Of a stretch of DNA of 64,000 nt, positions 16,369-24,996 are shown in pieces (position 1 is the stretch's first letter; every line of letters begins with the position of its first letter). The notes below the pieces were generated by a model. It was not told the DNA's origin. It did not search any database and saw only the letters and a program-made list of their open reading frames with translations. This DNA comes from Streptomyces fumigatiscleroticus. Lineage in GTDB: Bacteria; Actinomycetota; Actinomycetes; Streptomycetales; Streptomycetaceae. The DNA lies in the NCBI RefSeq assembly GCF_014647975.1, contig NZ_BMQF01000002.1, positions 620,001 through 684,000 of the forward strand, written 5' to 3'. The position numbers and the translations under genes were made by a program.

Positions 16369-16971
16369 GAAGGTGACGTCGGAGCAGGCGTAGAACGCAT
16401 TGGCCGTGTCGGCGATCGTCCACACCGCCACGATCACGTGGTGCCCGCTCAGCCCGGACGGCAGCGTGCCGCTGTGGGAGAGCGTGGCCGGCGGCTGCTG
16501 CCCGCCGTACGGCACCGTCAGGAACGGCGTGAGGTTGAGGTCGGACCGGGCCAGGTTGTGGTTCTGGTTCCAGCCCGGCTTGGTGACGTAGTACGTGAAG
16601 TCCGTGGTGGCGTGCCTCGCCGTGAACTGCCAGCGGAAGGTGTAGCTCTGTCCGCCCGTGACCTTGGTGGTGGGCCAGGCGCCCCCCGAGGGCGTCTTCG
16701 GGCTGTCGAGCTGGGCGAACCGGGTGTTGTTCCCGGAACATATCTGCCCGTCGGCCGGGCCGGAGGCGGGGAAGCCCTTGGGACCCTCGACGCTCTGCGG
16801 CTCCCACTGGATGGATCCGCAGTTGGCGACGGTGCCGTTCTGGCAGAGCTTCTGCCGGCTGACGGGGAGATCGGTGTAGCCGTGGCCGCTGGCACCGCCG
16901 GAGGAGAGCACGAGGGCTCCGGTGGTCGCCAGTCCCACCGCGGCGGCGTACATCTTGGTCCGTGTGCGCAT
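16366..16971 (-). CDS. chb: AA10 lytic polysaccharide monooxygenase, chitin-binding protein Chb
   Basis: This is a 201-aa single-domain protein. The signal peptide ends ASG before His30, which becomes the N-terminal His of the copper histidine brace. The second brace residue is His120 in TARHATTDF. Cysteine pairs and the C-terminal ACSDVTF are typical of AA10 enzymes, which cleave crystalline chitin (or cellulose) by oxidation. The family is known in Streptomyces as CHB proteins. A DasR-type site 50 bp upstream fits control by N-acetylglucosamine. In S. coelicolor the syntenic SCO2833 is chb (from memory). Confidence 0.92.
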   Translation of the reverse strand: MRTRTKMYAAAVGLATTGALVLSSGGASGHGYTDLPVSRQKLCQNGTVANCGSIQWEPQSVEGPKGFPASGPADGQICSGNNTRFAQLDSPKTPSGGAWPTTKVTGGQSYTFRWQFTARHATTDFTYYVTKPGWNQNHNLARSDLNLTPFLTVPYGGQQPPATLSHSGTLPSGLSGHHVIVAVWTIADTANAFYACSDVTF

Positions 16972-17019
16972 GCTGCCGCTCCTGGTGAACGTGGGGGAGT
17001 TTCAGTGAGCCGTGCACAG

Positions 17020-17033
17020 TAGGTCTAGACCAA
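17020..17033. promoter_or_regulatory. DasR-responsive element (dre) upstream of chb
   Basis: The core GGTCTAGACC (17022-17031) is a perfect palindrome and matches the centre of the published dre consensus (ACTGGTCTAGACCACT type). It lies about 50 bp upstream of the chb start. DasR represses chitin-use genes until amino-sugar phosphates are present. Confidence 0.85.
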
Positions 17034-17072
17034 GTTCAGATTATGACCGTCACTTGAACATGTCCATACCAA

Positions 17073-18215
17073 TCACGGGCCGGTTTCCCCGCGCCCCGAG
17101 CAGAACGCCACCGTCAGGTCCCGCACCAGCACCTTGCGCTCGTAGTCGTCCAGGTCGACCAGCCCGCGCACGGTCAGCCGGGTCACCGTGTCCTCCACCG
17201 AGTCCACCACCGAGGTGAGCACGCCGGCCCGCTGCCGGGCGTCCAGGGCGGCCATCCGGCGGCGGTGCATCACGGCGGCGACCTCGGGGGCGTACTCCGC
17301 CCGCACCGGCCGCACCGAGAACACCTCCAGACCGACCGGCGCCGCGTCCGCCGCCGCCAGCCGGGTCAGCGCGTCGCCCGCCGCCTCCGCCGTGACCTCC
17401 GCGGTGCCGGGCGGCTCCACCGGCACCCGGGCGAGCGCCGCCTCCACACACTCGCGCAAGTACGTCTCGTGGTCCTCCACGCCCAGCGTGGCCCGCGCGG
17501 TGTCCCGCACCCGCCACACCACCCGCACCACCACACGCACCGCGATCCCGTCGCCGTCGGCCGCCGGCATCGGCTCGCTGCGCCAGTGCCGCAGCCGTAC
17601 GTCGACCCGGCGGCGCAGCAGCAGCGGGTTGACCCACATCAGGCCGGTGCGCCGGACGGTCCCCCGGTACCGGCCGAACAGATCGAGCACCCAGGCCCGC
17701 CCGGTCCGCCCCCGGGCCAGCCCGCCGAAGCCGAACAGCCCGAGCGCCCCCGCACCCGCGTACGCCGCCCACTGCGCGGGCCCGAGCCCCGCACCCGCGT
17801 ACGCCGGCAGCCGCAGCGCCTGAGCGGCGAGCGACGGCACCACCCCCGCCCACCAGGACGCGGCCGCGCAGCCGGCGGCCCCGCAGGCACCGGCGAACAC
17901 GCCCACCGCGCCCGGCAGCACCCTGGCCGGCCGCTCCGCCAGGTCCGGATCCACTCCGGGACCGGGCCGCGGCTCGGGCTCCGCCGGACGCCGGAGGCGC
18001 GGCTGCTCACCGGTGCCCTGGCGGCGGCCCACCACCGTGGGTCCGAGCGGTACGGACGCCGGGCGGGATTCGTCACGGAACAGCAGATGGACGGGGATCT
18101 CGGTGGTCGACTCGTTCTGGATGAGCCGGCCGGGCCGGGCCGTCCGGGGGTCGGCGGGCCCGGCGAGCCCCTCGGGTTCGGGTGTGGGAGACGTCGTCGT
18201 AGGGGTCGTCGTCAT
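17073..18215 (-). CDS. SPFH/Band-7 domain membrane protein
   Basis: The product is 380 aa with an ATG start. A proline- and threonine-rich cytosolic N-terminus (1-110) is followed by two hydrophobic stretches (about 110-160). Then comes an SPFH region: VNPLLLRRRVDVRLRHW, IAVRVVVRVVWRVRDTARA, DHETYLRECVEAALARV, and a C-terminal helix. SPFH proteins (stomatin, flotillin, HflK) oligomerise under membranes and organise protease or lipid domains. No partner protease is adjacent. The role is unknown. It converges on nothing and ends about 40 bp before the dre site. Confidence 0.85.
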   Translation of the reverse strand: MTTTPTTTSPTPEPEGLAGPADPRTARPGRLIQNESTTEIPVHLLFRDESRPASVPLGPTVVGRRQGTGEQPRLRRPAEPEPRPGPGVDPDLAERPARVLPGAVGVFAGACGAAGCAAASWWAGVVPSLAAQALRLPAYAGAGLGPAQWAAYAGAGALGLFGFGGLARGRTGRAWVLDLFGRYRGTVRRTGLMWVNPLLLRRRVDVRLRHWRSEPMPAADGDGIAVRVVVRVVWRVRDTARATLGVEDHETYLRECVEAALARVPVEPPGTAEVTAEAAGDALTRLAAADAAPVGLEVFSVRPVRAEYAPEVAAVMHRRRMAALDARQRAGVLTSVVDSVEDTVTRLTVRGLVDLDDYERKVLVRDLTVAFCSGRGETGP

Positions 18216-18234
18216 GCGTGCCTCCAGCCTCCGC

Positions 18235-18335
18235 GCTGAAAGGGTCGTCGCGCCGAAGGCCCTCGCGCTGAACGGGTCCTCGCGCTGAACGGGTCGTCGC
18301 GCTGAACGGGTCGTCGTCGGGTCGTCGTCGGGTCG
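18235..18335. repeat. 17-bp tandem repeats between the hydrolase stop and the SPFH start
   Basis: Near-identical units gctgaacgggtcgtcgc occur at 18235 (variant), 18267, 18284 and 18301, with a degenerate one at 18252. They are followed by short tcgtcggg repeats that reach the stop codon of the hydrolase at 18336. Confidence 0.85.
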
Positions 18336-19622
18336 TCAGGAGAAGAGCCGCCGCCAGGTCTCCGGCCCCGGACGGCCGTCCGCCGCCCTGCCCCGCCACC
18401 CCTGGGCACGCTGGAAGGCCGCGACGTTGCGCCGGTCCGCCTCGCTCCAGCGCGGCCCCGGCCCGGTGGTGTAGTGAGCGCCGAACCCCTTCTTCACCAG
18501 TTGCCTGCCCAGCCGGGTGACGTGGTCGCTGTGCGCGCCGGGCCGGAAGGCGTCCCGGCCCGGGAAGCCGGCGCCCCGGTGCGCGGGGGGACCGCCCGCG
18601 GTCGCCGGGATGTCCCTGCCGCGCCCGGAGACCAGCAGCTGCCAGGTCAGCGGGCCCGGCAGGCCGTCCGCGTCCGCGTCCCGCCAGCCCTGGGCCAGCT
18701 GGAAGGCCCGGGTCGCCCGCCGGTCGGCGTCCGTCCAGCGCGGTCCGGGCCCGGTGCCGTAGAAGCGCCCGGCGCCCCGCCGGACGAGCATGCGGCCGAG
18801 CCGGGCGACATGCTTGTTGTTCGCCCCGGGGCCGAAATACGCCGGTCCGGGGTAGCCCTGCGTCCCGGTCCGGCCCGGCTCGGCGGCGGCCGGTTCCGCG
18901 CCCGCCGGCGCCGAGACGACGTTCTTGTACCGGAAGGGGAGAAAGCGGTCGGAATTGCTCCAGTAGGCGTAGGGGGTGGCCTTCCGGCGGGTGTGCGGCG
19001 GGGTCTGTTCGTAGGCCGTGTAGTGGGTGTGCGTGTAGTCGGTCCAGCCGCCGAAAATAACGACGTGCGAGCCTTTCTCGGGGTCCGTCGTATTGTGGAA
19101 CAGCAGAATGTCGCCCGGCTGGAGCTCCTCCTTGGTGATCCGCACGCCGAACTGCCCGAGACTGCCCGTCCACTCGTTCTCGGGCAGATGCCAGGCCATG
19201 GAGACATAACCCGAGCAGTCCTGCCGGTAACCGTCGGACCAGTACTTCTTCATGCTGTACGGGACCTTCGCCGCGACCCAGGTCTTGGCCCGCTTGATGA
19301 TCTCCGCGCGGGTGATCCCGGCCGCCTCGTCGTCCTCCGCGGGCCGGCCGCCCGGACCGTGCAGCGGGGCCCGCTTGCCCTGTGGGGTACCAGGCTCCTC
19401 ACCTGCGGGAACGTCGGGCCGGTGGGGGGCGTGGACGGCGGCCGGGGCGGCGGCCGCGGGCCCGGCGCCGAGGGCCGCGGAGGCCGCGGTGGCCACGGCG
19501 AGCGTCCGGCGGGCGGCGGGGCGTACCGCCGGGGAGCGCGGTACGGCGGGCCGCCCGCGGGCACAGCCCGGGCAGTCGCAGTCACTCGCGGGCTCGAATT
19601 CCTCGAATACCGGAGTCTCCAT
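18336..19622 (-). CDS. NlpC/P60-like hydrolase with two peptidoglycan-binding repeats
   Basis: The product is 428 aa from ATG 19622, with GAGGGG seven bases upstream. After a basic N-terminus and an alanine-rich hydrophobic stretch ending AAAA comes a cysteine hydrolase domain: catalytic Cys in DCSGYVSMAW and His in GSHVVIFGGW. Two homologous C-terminal repeats of about 68 aa follow, each running from a YFGPGANNKHV/FRPGAHSDHV start through GPGPRW to AFQ-AQGW and PGP-TW. They resemble actinobacterial peptidoglycan-binding modules. The likely job is cell-wall hydrolysis outside the membrane. The unusually long N-terminus before the hydrophobic part may affect export. Confidence 0.82.
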   Translation of the reverse strand: METPVFEEFEPASDCDCPGCARGRPAVPRSPAVRPAARRTLAVATAASAALGAGPAAAAPAAVHAPHRPDVPAGEEPGTPQGKRAPLHGPGGRPAEDDEAAGITRAEIIKRAKTWVAAKVPYSMKKYWSDGYRQDCSGYVSMAWHLPENEWTGSLGQFGVRITKEELQPGDILLFHNTTDPEKGSHVVIFGGWTDYTHTHYTAYEQTPPHTRRKATPYAYWSNSDRFLPFRYKNVVSAPAGAEPAAAEPGRTGTQGYPGPAYFGPGANNKHVARLGRMLVRRGAGRFYGTGPGPRWTDADRRATRAFQLAQGWRDADADGLPGPLTWQLLVSGRGRDIPATAGGPPAHRGAGFPGRDAFRPGAHSDHVTRLGRQLVKKGFGAHYTTGPGPRWSEADRRNVAAFQRAQGWRGRAADGRPGPETWRRLFS

Positions 19623-19805
19623 GCGATTCCCCTCACACTCCAGATGAAAATGGCCGCGGCGGTGCACGTCGGCAGTTTCTCAACGGTCTTCCCAGTGCGC
19701 ATGTTGACGGTCCGAATGATGTACGGGCGCCTTCGGGGACCGGCGGGCCGGGAGCGCGTGGTCGGGAGCACCCTGCGGCGTCGGGTAGAGTTGTCGTGTC
19801 AGCAG

Positions 19806-19879
19806 GCGCCGCTAGCTCAGTTGGTTAGAGCAGCTGACTCTTAATCAGCGGGTCCGGGGTTCGAGTCCCTGGCGGCGCA
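19806..19879 (+). tRNA. tRNA-Lys (anticodon CTT), copy 3 of 3
   Basis: This 74-nt gene is identical to copies 1 and 2. It shares the 8-bp 5' flank gtcagcag with copy 1, and shares promoter sequence (GCGTGGTCGGGAGCACCC near 19757-19774, then GGTAGAGT) with copy 2. Confidence 0.97.
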
Positions 19880-19888
19880 CCGACAGCG

Positions 19889-19918
19889 GAAGGCCCCTCG
19901 TGCGAACGGGGGGCCTTC
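19889..19918 (+). terminator. Hairpin terminator after tRNA-Lys copy 3
   Basis: Arms GAAGGCCCC and GGGGCCTTC surround a 12-nt loop, nine bases after the tRNA. Confidence 0.8.
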
Positions 19919-19946
19919 GGCGTGTTTGGCCGGATACCCTCTGGCC

Positions 19947-20660
19947 ATGGCAGCGCGTGACCTCCAGGAGCGGATCAAACAGCTCATCGTCGACCGCCGG
20001 CTGCCCTCCGGAGCCCCGTTGCCGACCGAGCCCGAGCTGATGGAGTACCTCGGCGCGAGCCGGAACTCGGTCCGCGAGGCGCTGAAGGCGCTCCAGGCGA
20101 TGGGCATCGTGGAGATCCGGCACGGCTTCGGCACCTATGTCGGCCCCATGTCCCTGGCCCCGATGATCGAGGGCCTCGCCTTCCGCACGGTCGCCGGGCA
20201 CCACCGCGGCGAGGACAGCCTGCTCCAGCTGCTGGAACTGCGGGAGGCGATGGAGACCGGGCTGGTCTCCCGGCTGGCCGGCCGGATTCCGGAGGCCGAC
20301 CTCGTTGAACTGGAGGCGCTCGTCGTCCGTATGGAAGAGCAGGCCGCGCAGGGGGCCGGGCTCGCCGAGTCCGACCGGGCCTTCCACGCCGCCCTCTACC
20401 GGGGGCTGGACAACGCTCTGCTCAGCGAGGTCCTGGAGGCGTTCTGGGACGCCTTCCACCGGGTCCGCACGGATCTCGGGGGCGAGCCCCAGGATCCGCG
20501 GATCACCTGCCGGCAGCACCGGGAGATTCTGCGCGCGGTGCGGTCCGGTGACGCGATGCGGGCGGAGGAGGCGATAAGGGAACACTTCGGCAATATCCGC
20601 TCCCGGCTGTCCACGGCGGCTCCACAGACTCCTCACACGCGCCACAATGAGCGCGTATGA
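19947..20660 (+). CDS. FadR-type GntR transcriptional regulator (FCD domain)
   Basis: The product is 237 aa from ATG 19947. The N-terminal winged helix (LPTEPELMEYLGASRNSVREAL split around residues 25-45, then VEIRHGFGTYV) is followed by an all-helical FCD domain. Metal/ligand positions fit the FCD family: D150-type SDRAFHAALYRG, with later histidines in CRQHREIL and EEAIREHFG. It is likely a ligand-responsive repressor. The target is unknown. It lies upstream of, but 316 bp from, the cslA operon on the same strand. Confidence 0.88.
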   Translation: MAARDLQERIKQLIVDRRLPSGAPLPTEPELMEYLGASRNSVREALKALQAMGIVEIRHGFGTYVGPMSLAPMIEGLAFRTVAGHHRGEDSLLQLLELREAMETGLVSRLAGRIPEADLVELEALVVRMEEQAAQGAGLAESDRAFHAALYRGLDNALLSEVLEAFWDAFHRVRTDLGGEPQDPRITCRQHREILRAVRSGDAMRAEEAIREHFGNIRSRLSTAAPQTPHTRHNERV

Positions 20661-20976
20661 CCGGTAAACACCGCGTTTCGCATCTTGCGATCATGCTGAG
20701 CACCGTAGAACTCTGGTTGCTCAGGATGCTGCGGATACGCGGCACTTGGGGGGTACGGAACCGGTTGCCCGTGGCGCGGGGAGAGGGGCCCCGCTCATCT
20801 CACGGATGCCGAGGGGGGCATCATGCAACCGGAAGGTTGCCATTCCATGTCTATAGGGTTGGCCGACGTGGGGACAGCGACCTACCACTGACTGATGAGC
20901 CTGTGCCGGTCGAGGGGGCCGAGCGCAGGCGGAGATAGCGACGAACACGCATGACCAGCGTGTGGGGGGATGACTC
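20661..20976 (+). promoter_or_regulatory. 316-bp leader region of the cslA-glxA operon
   Basis: No convincing gene is present. A 93-codon frame starting in an ATGA overlap at 20657 has poor codon bias and no recognisable protein features. TATAGGGT at 20852-20859 could be a -10 element, with a leader of about 110 bases. A run of G (GTGGGGGG near 20961-20968) gives the ribosome site for cslA. Confidence 0.4.
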
Positions 20977-22959
20977 ATGACGTCGACGCCGACGGGCGGC
21001 CGGCAGGACTTCGACCCGTCCCGGACCACCCAGCTCAGGCTGCCCGGGCACCGGAACTCCACGACGGGTACGTTTCGCCGGATCAAGAAGACGCTGCCGA
21101 GATACGACTACGAGCACTACAGCCGGCTGGCCGGTCCCCTCACCGAGCCCGACCCGGACAGGCCGTACCGGGTCAGGTACCGGTCGCTGCTCTCGCAGGA
21201 GCCGCACCGCATACGCGTGGCCCTGATGCTGGCGGCGGCCCCGCTGCTCTCCCTGGTGCTGCTGTTCTGGCTGCTCCAGCCCGAGCACTGGACCGAACGC
21301 GACTACCCCGCCTTCAGCTGGCTGCCCGCGCTCGACGTCGTGATGCTCGTCTCGATCGGTCTGATCGAGTTCTTCCGCTGTATGAACGTGCTGTCCAACG
21401 CGCACGCCACCCTGGTCGCCCGCGACCCGGTCCCGGTCGTGCCCGAGAGCGGCACCAGAGTCGCCTTCCTCACCTCCTTCGTACCCGGCAAGGAGCCGCT
21501 GGAGATGGTGACGAAGACGCTGGAGGCCGCGGTGAGGATCCGCCACCGGGGCCTCATGCACGTCTGGCTGCTGGACGAGGGCGACGACCCGGAGGTCAAG
21601 GAGGTCTGCGCGCGCCTGGGCGTGCACCACTTCTCCCGCAAGGGCGTCGCGAAGTGGAACCAGGCCAAGGGCCCGCACCGCGCCAAGACCAAGCACGGCA
21701 ACTACAACGCCTGGCTCGAGGCGCACGGCGACGACTACGACTACTTCGCCTCCGTCGACACCGACCACGTGCCGCTCCCCAACTACCTGGAGCGGATGCT
21801 CGGCTTCTTCCGCGACCCGGACGTCGGCTTCGTCATCGGCCCGCAGGTCTACGGCAACTACGACACCTTCGTCACCAAGGCCGCCGAGTCGCAGCAGTTC
21901 CTCTTCCACGCGCTGATCCAGCGCGCCGGCAACCGCTACGGCGCGCCGATGTTCGTCGGCACCTCCAACGCCGTACGGATCAAGGCGCTGAAGCAGATCG
22001 GCGGTCTGTACGACTCGATCACCGAGGACATGGCGACCGGCTTCGAGATCCACCGCCACAGGAACCCGGCGACGGGGAGGAAGTGGAAGTCGGTGTACAC
22101 ACCGGACGTGCTCGCCGTCGGTGAGGGCCCGAGCGCCTGGACGGACTTCTTCACCCAGCAGATGCGCTGGTCGCGAGGGACCTACGAGACGATCCTCAAG
22201 CAGTACTGGAAGGGCTGGTACTCGCTGCCGCCGGGCAAGCTCTTCAACTACACGATGATGATCATCTTCTACCCGATGTCGGCCCTGAACTGGATCCTGG
22301 CGGCGATGAGCTGCGCGCTCTTCCTGGGCCTGGGCGCCTCGGGTGTGAACATCGACCCGGTCGTGTGGCTGATGCTCTACGGCAACGCCTCCGCCCTCCA
22401 GATCGGTCTCTACGTCTGGAACCGCCGCCACAACGTCTCCCCGCACGAGCCGGAGGGCTCCGGCGGTGTGGCCGGCATGGTGATGTCCGCGCTGTCGGCG
22501 CCGCTCTACGCCAAGGCGCTGATCGACTCCCTGCTGCGCCGCAAGAGCAAGTTCGTGGTGACCCCGAAGGGCGACTCGGCCAGCCCCGACCGCTGGTTCG
22601 GCACCTTCCGCTACCACTGGTACTTCATCGCGGTCTTCGCCGCCTCGATCACCGCCGGCTTCGTCTACGGCCACTCGCACCCCGCGATGATCATCTGGGC
22701 GACGTTCGCGCTGCTGATCACCGCCACGCCGATGTTCACCTGGCGCTGGCAGCTGCGGCAGGACCGGAAGAAGCCCGGCGCCCATGCCGCGCAGCAGCCG
22801 CGTCAGGCCGAGGAGCCGCACCAGACCCAGCCGTTGCCCCTGCCCCAGCAGCACACGCCGCACGCGCCCCAGCAGAAGCCCAGCTGGGCCGCCTCGAACG
22901 GGGGCAACGACCAGACCATGCAGATCGCCCTTGGTGGACTTGGGGGACGTAAGGAATGA
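20977..22959 (+). CDS. cslA: Cellulose synthase-like glycosyltransferase CslA
   Basis: This is a 660-aa GT2 membrane enzyme. A cytosolic N-terminus is followed by two membrane helices, the catalytic domain (LLDEGDD, SVDTDH, ITEDMATG and the QxxRW motif as QQMRWSRG), then several C-terminal helices and a Gln/Pro-rich tail. In S. coelicolor and S. lividans CslA makes a beta-glycan at hyphal tips, needed with GlxA for development. Here it overlaps glxA as ATGA, the same operon arrangement. All processive GT2 signature residues are present. Confidence 0.93.
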   Translation: MTSTPTGGRQDFDPSRTTQLRLPGHRNSTTGTFRRIKKTLPRYDYEHYSRLAGPLTEPDPDRPYRVRYRSLLSQEPHRIRVALMLAAAPLLSLVLLFWLLQPEHWTERDYPAFSWLPALDVVMLVSIGLIEFFRCMNVLSNAHATLVARDPVPVVPESGTRVAFLTSFVPGKEPLEMVTKTLEAAVRIRHRGLMHVWLLDEGDDPEVKEVCARLGVHHFSRKGVAKWNQAKGPHRAKTKHGNYNAWLEAHGDDYDYFASVDTDHVPLPNYLERMLGFFRDPDVGFVIGPQVYGNYDTFVTKAAESQQFLFHALIQRAGNRYGAPMFVGTSNAVRIKALKQIGGLYDSITEDMATGFEIHRHRNPATGRKWKSVYTPDVLAVGEGPSAWTDFFTQQMRWSRGTYETILKQYWKGWYSLPPGKLFNYTMMIIFYPMSALNWILAAMSCALFLGLGASGVNIDPVVWLMLYGNASALQIGLYVWNRRHNVSPHEPEGSGGVAGMVMSALSAPLYAKALIDSLLRRKSKFVVTPKGDSASPDRWFGTFRYHWYFIAVFAASITAGFVYGHSHPAMIIWATFALLITATPMFTWRWQLRQDRKKPGAHAAQQPRQAEEPHQTQPLPLPQQHTPHAPQQKPSWAASNGGNDQTMQIALGGLGGRKE

Positions 22960-24893
22960 GGGACCAGGCCGGCCGCCGCCGTGCTCGTCGATTCGCGATA
23001 GGCACGGTGGTGGTGCTCGCACTGGCCGGAATGAACGGCCCGTGGCTGTACCGCTTCGGGACGGAGAAATACCACCAGTACCAGATCAACAGACCCGAGT
23101 ACAAAGCCGAGAACGGCCACTGGGAGATCGTCGACTTCCCCGAGGAATACCGGCAGAACACCATTCACGCGGCGCTGCTGCGCACCGGCAAGGTGCTGCT
23201 CATCGCGGGCAGTGGCAACAACCAGGACAACTTCGACGCCAAGAAGTTCGACACCCGGATCTGGGACCCGGTCAAGGGCACCATCAAGAAGGTGCCGACG
23301 CCGAACGACCTGTTCTGCACCGGCCACACCCAGCTCGCCAACGGCAATCTGCTGATCGCGGGCGGCACCAAGCGGTACGAGAAGCTCAAGGGCGATGTCA
23401 CCAAGGCCGGCGGCCTGATGATCGTCCACAACGAGAACCCGGACGAGCCGATCACCCTGCCGGCGGGCACCAAGTTCACCGGCAAGGAGAACGGCAAGAC
23501 CTTCGTCTCCAAGGACCCGGTCCTGGTGCCGCGCGCCAAGAAGGTCTTCGACAAGGCGACCGGCAAGTTCCTGCGCAACGACCCGGGTCTGGGCCGCATC
23601 TACGTCGAGGCGCAGAAGAGCGGCAGCAAGTACGAGACCGGTACGCAGGACAACTACCGGATCCAGGGCCTGTCCGGCACCGACGCGCGCAACACCTACG
23701 GCATCGCGCAGAAACTCGCCCTGGACAAGAAGGACTTCCAGGGCATCCGCGACGCCTACGAGTTCGACCCGGTCGCCGAGAAGTACATCAAGGTCGACCC
23801 GATGAACGAGGCCCGCTGGTACCCGACGCTCACCACCCTGAGCGACGGCAAGATCCTCAGCGTCTCCGGCCTGGACGACATCGGCCAGCTGGTCCCGGGC
23901 AAGAACGAGGTCTTCGACCCGAAGACCAAGACCTGGACCTACACCGCCAAGACCCGCCAGTTCCCGACGTACCCGGCGCTGTTCCTGATGGACAACGGCA
24001 AGATCTTCTACTCGGGTTCCAACGCGGGCTACGGGCCGGACAACATCGGCCGTGACCCGGGCATCTGGGACGTGGACACCAACAAGTTCACCAAGATCCC
24101 GGGGCTGAGCGACGCCAAGCTGATGGAGACGTCCGGCACGGTGCTGCTGCCGCCGGCGCAGAACGAGAAGTACATGGTGATCGGCGGCGGCGGGGTCGGC
24201 GAGTCCAAGGAGTCGAGCAACAAGACGCGCCTCGTCGACCTGAAGGACGCCAGCCCGAAGTTCACGGACGGGCCGTCGCTGGAGAAGGGCACGCGCTATC
24301 CGCAGGCCTCCGTGCTGCCCGACGACACCGTGCTGATCTCGGGTGGCTCGGAGGACTACCGCGGGCGCGGCGACTCCAACATCCTCCAGGCGCGGATCTA
24401 CGACGCGAAGAGCAACACCATGAAGCGGGTCGCCGATCCGCTGGTGGGCCGCAACTACCACTCGGGCTCGATCCTGCTGCCCGACGGGCGCGTGATGTTC
24501 TTCGGCTCCGACTCGCTCTACGCCGACAAGGCCAACACCAAGCCGGGCAAGTTCGAGCAGCGCATCGAGATCTACACGCCGCCCTATCTCTACCGGGACT
24601 CGCGGCCGGACCTGTCGGGCGGCCCGAAGACCATCGCGCACGGCGAGTCGGGCACGTTCACCTCGAAGACCGCCTCGTCGATCAAGAAGGTGCGGCTGAT
24701 CAGGCCGAGCGCCTCCACCCATGTCACGGACGTCGACCAGCGGTCGATCGCGCTGGACTTCACGACCTCCGGCGACAAGGTGACGGTGACCGTGCCCAAG
24801 AACGGCAATCTGGTCCAGTCGGGCTGGTACATGCTGTTCGTGGACGACGCGCAGGGCACACCGAGCACGGCGCAGTGGGTCAAGGTGCCCTGA
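22956..24893 (+). CDS. glxA: Radical copper oxidase GlxA
   Basis: The product is 645 aa with an ATG overlapping the cslA stop. A single membrane anchor (about 12-30) is followed by a kelch-type propeller and a C-terminal beta domain. Active-site residues expected from galactose-oxidase-like enzymes are in place: Cys121 (LFCTGH) and Trp288-Tyr289 (ARWYPT) for the Tyr-Cys cofactor, Tyr501-His502 (RNYHSG), and His589 (STHVTD). GlxA oxidises the CslA-made glycan at the hyphal tip. This gene ends at the convergent hairpin shared with the GH6 gene. Confidence 0.94.
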   Translation: MRDQAGRRRARRFAIGTVVVLALAGMNGPWLYRFGTEKYHQYQINRPEYKAENGHWEIVDFPEEYRQNTIHAALLRTGKVLLIAGSGNNQDNFDAKKFDTRIWDPVKGTIKKVPTPNDLFCTGHTQLANGNLLIAGGTKRYEKLKGDVTKAGGLMIVHNENPDEPITLPAGTKFTGKENGKTFVSKDPVLVPRAKKVFDKATGKFLRNDPGLGRIYVEAQKSGSKYETGTQDNYRIQGLSGTDARNTYGIAQKLALDKKDFQGIRDAYEFDPVAEKYIKVDPMNEARWYPTLTTLSDGKILSVSGLDDIGQLVPGKNEVFDPKTKTWTYTAKTRQFPTYPALFLMDNGKIFYSGSNAGYGPDNIGRDPGIWDVDTNKFTKIPGLSDAKLMETSGTVLLPPAQNEKYMVIGGGGVGESKESSNKTRLVDLKDASPKFTDGPSLEKGTRYPQASVLPDDTVLISGGSEDYRGRGDSNILQARIYDAKSNTMKRVADPLVGRNYHSGSILLPDGRVMFFGSDSLYADKANTKPGKFEQRIEIYTPPYLYRDSRPDLSGGPKTIAHGESGTFTSKTASSIKKVRLIRPSASTHVTDVDQRSIALDFTTSGDKVTVTVPKNGNLVQSGWYMLFVDDAQGTPSTAQWVKVP

Positions 24894-24949
24894 CCGGCAC
24901 CGCCCAGAATCGAGATCGAGGCGTACGCGCGGCGCCCCGCCAAGCCCTG

Positions 24950-24996
24950 GGCCCTGTCGTCGAATTCCCGCCTGCCGGCAATTCGACGACAGGGCC
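24950..24996. terminator. Bidirectional terminator between glxA and the GH6 gene
   Basis: Perfect 17-bp arms (GGCCCTGTCGTCGAATT and its complement) enclose a 13-nt loop. The second arm ends on the first base of the GH6 stop codon. It is a strong factor-independent hairpin. Confidence 0.9.

Noticed and set aside
20657..20938. 93-codon frame overlapping the FadR-type gene as ATGA
   Set aside because: Codon bias is poor, the product is low-complexity and Arg/Gly-rich, and the stretch fits better as the cslA leader.
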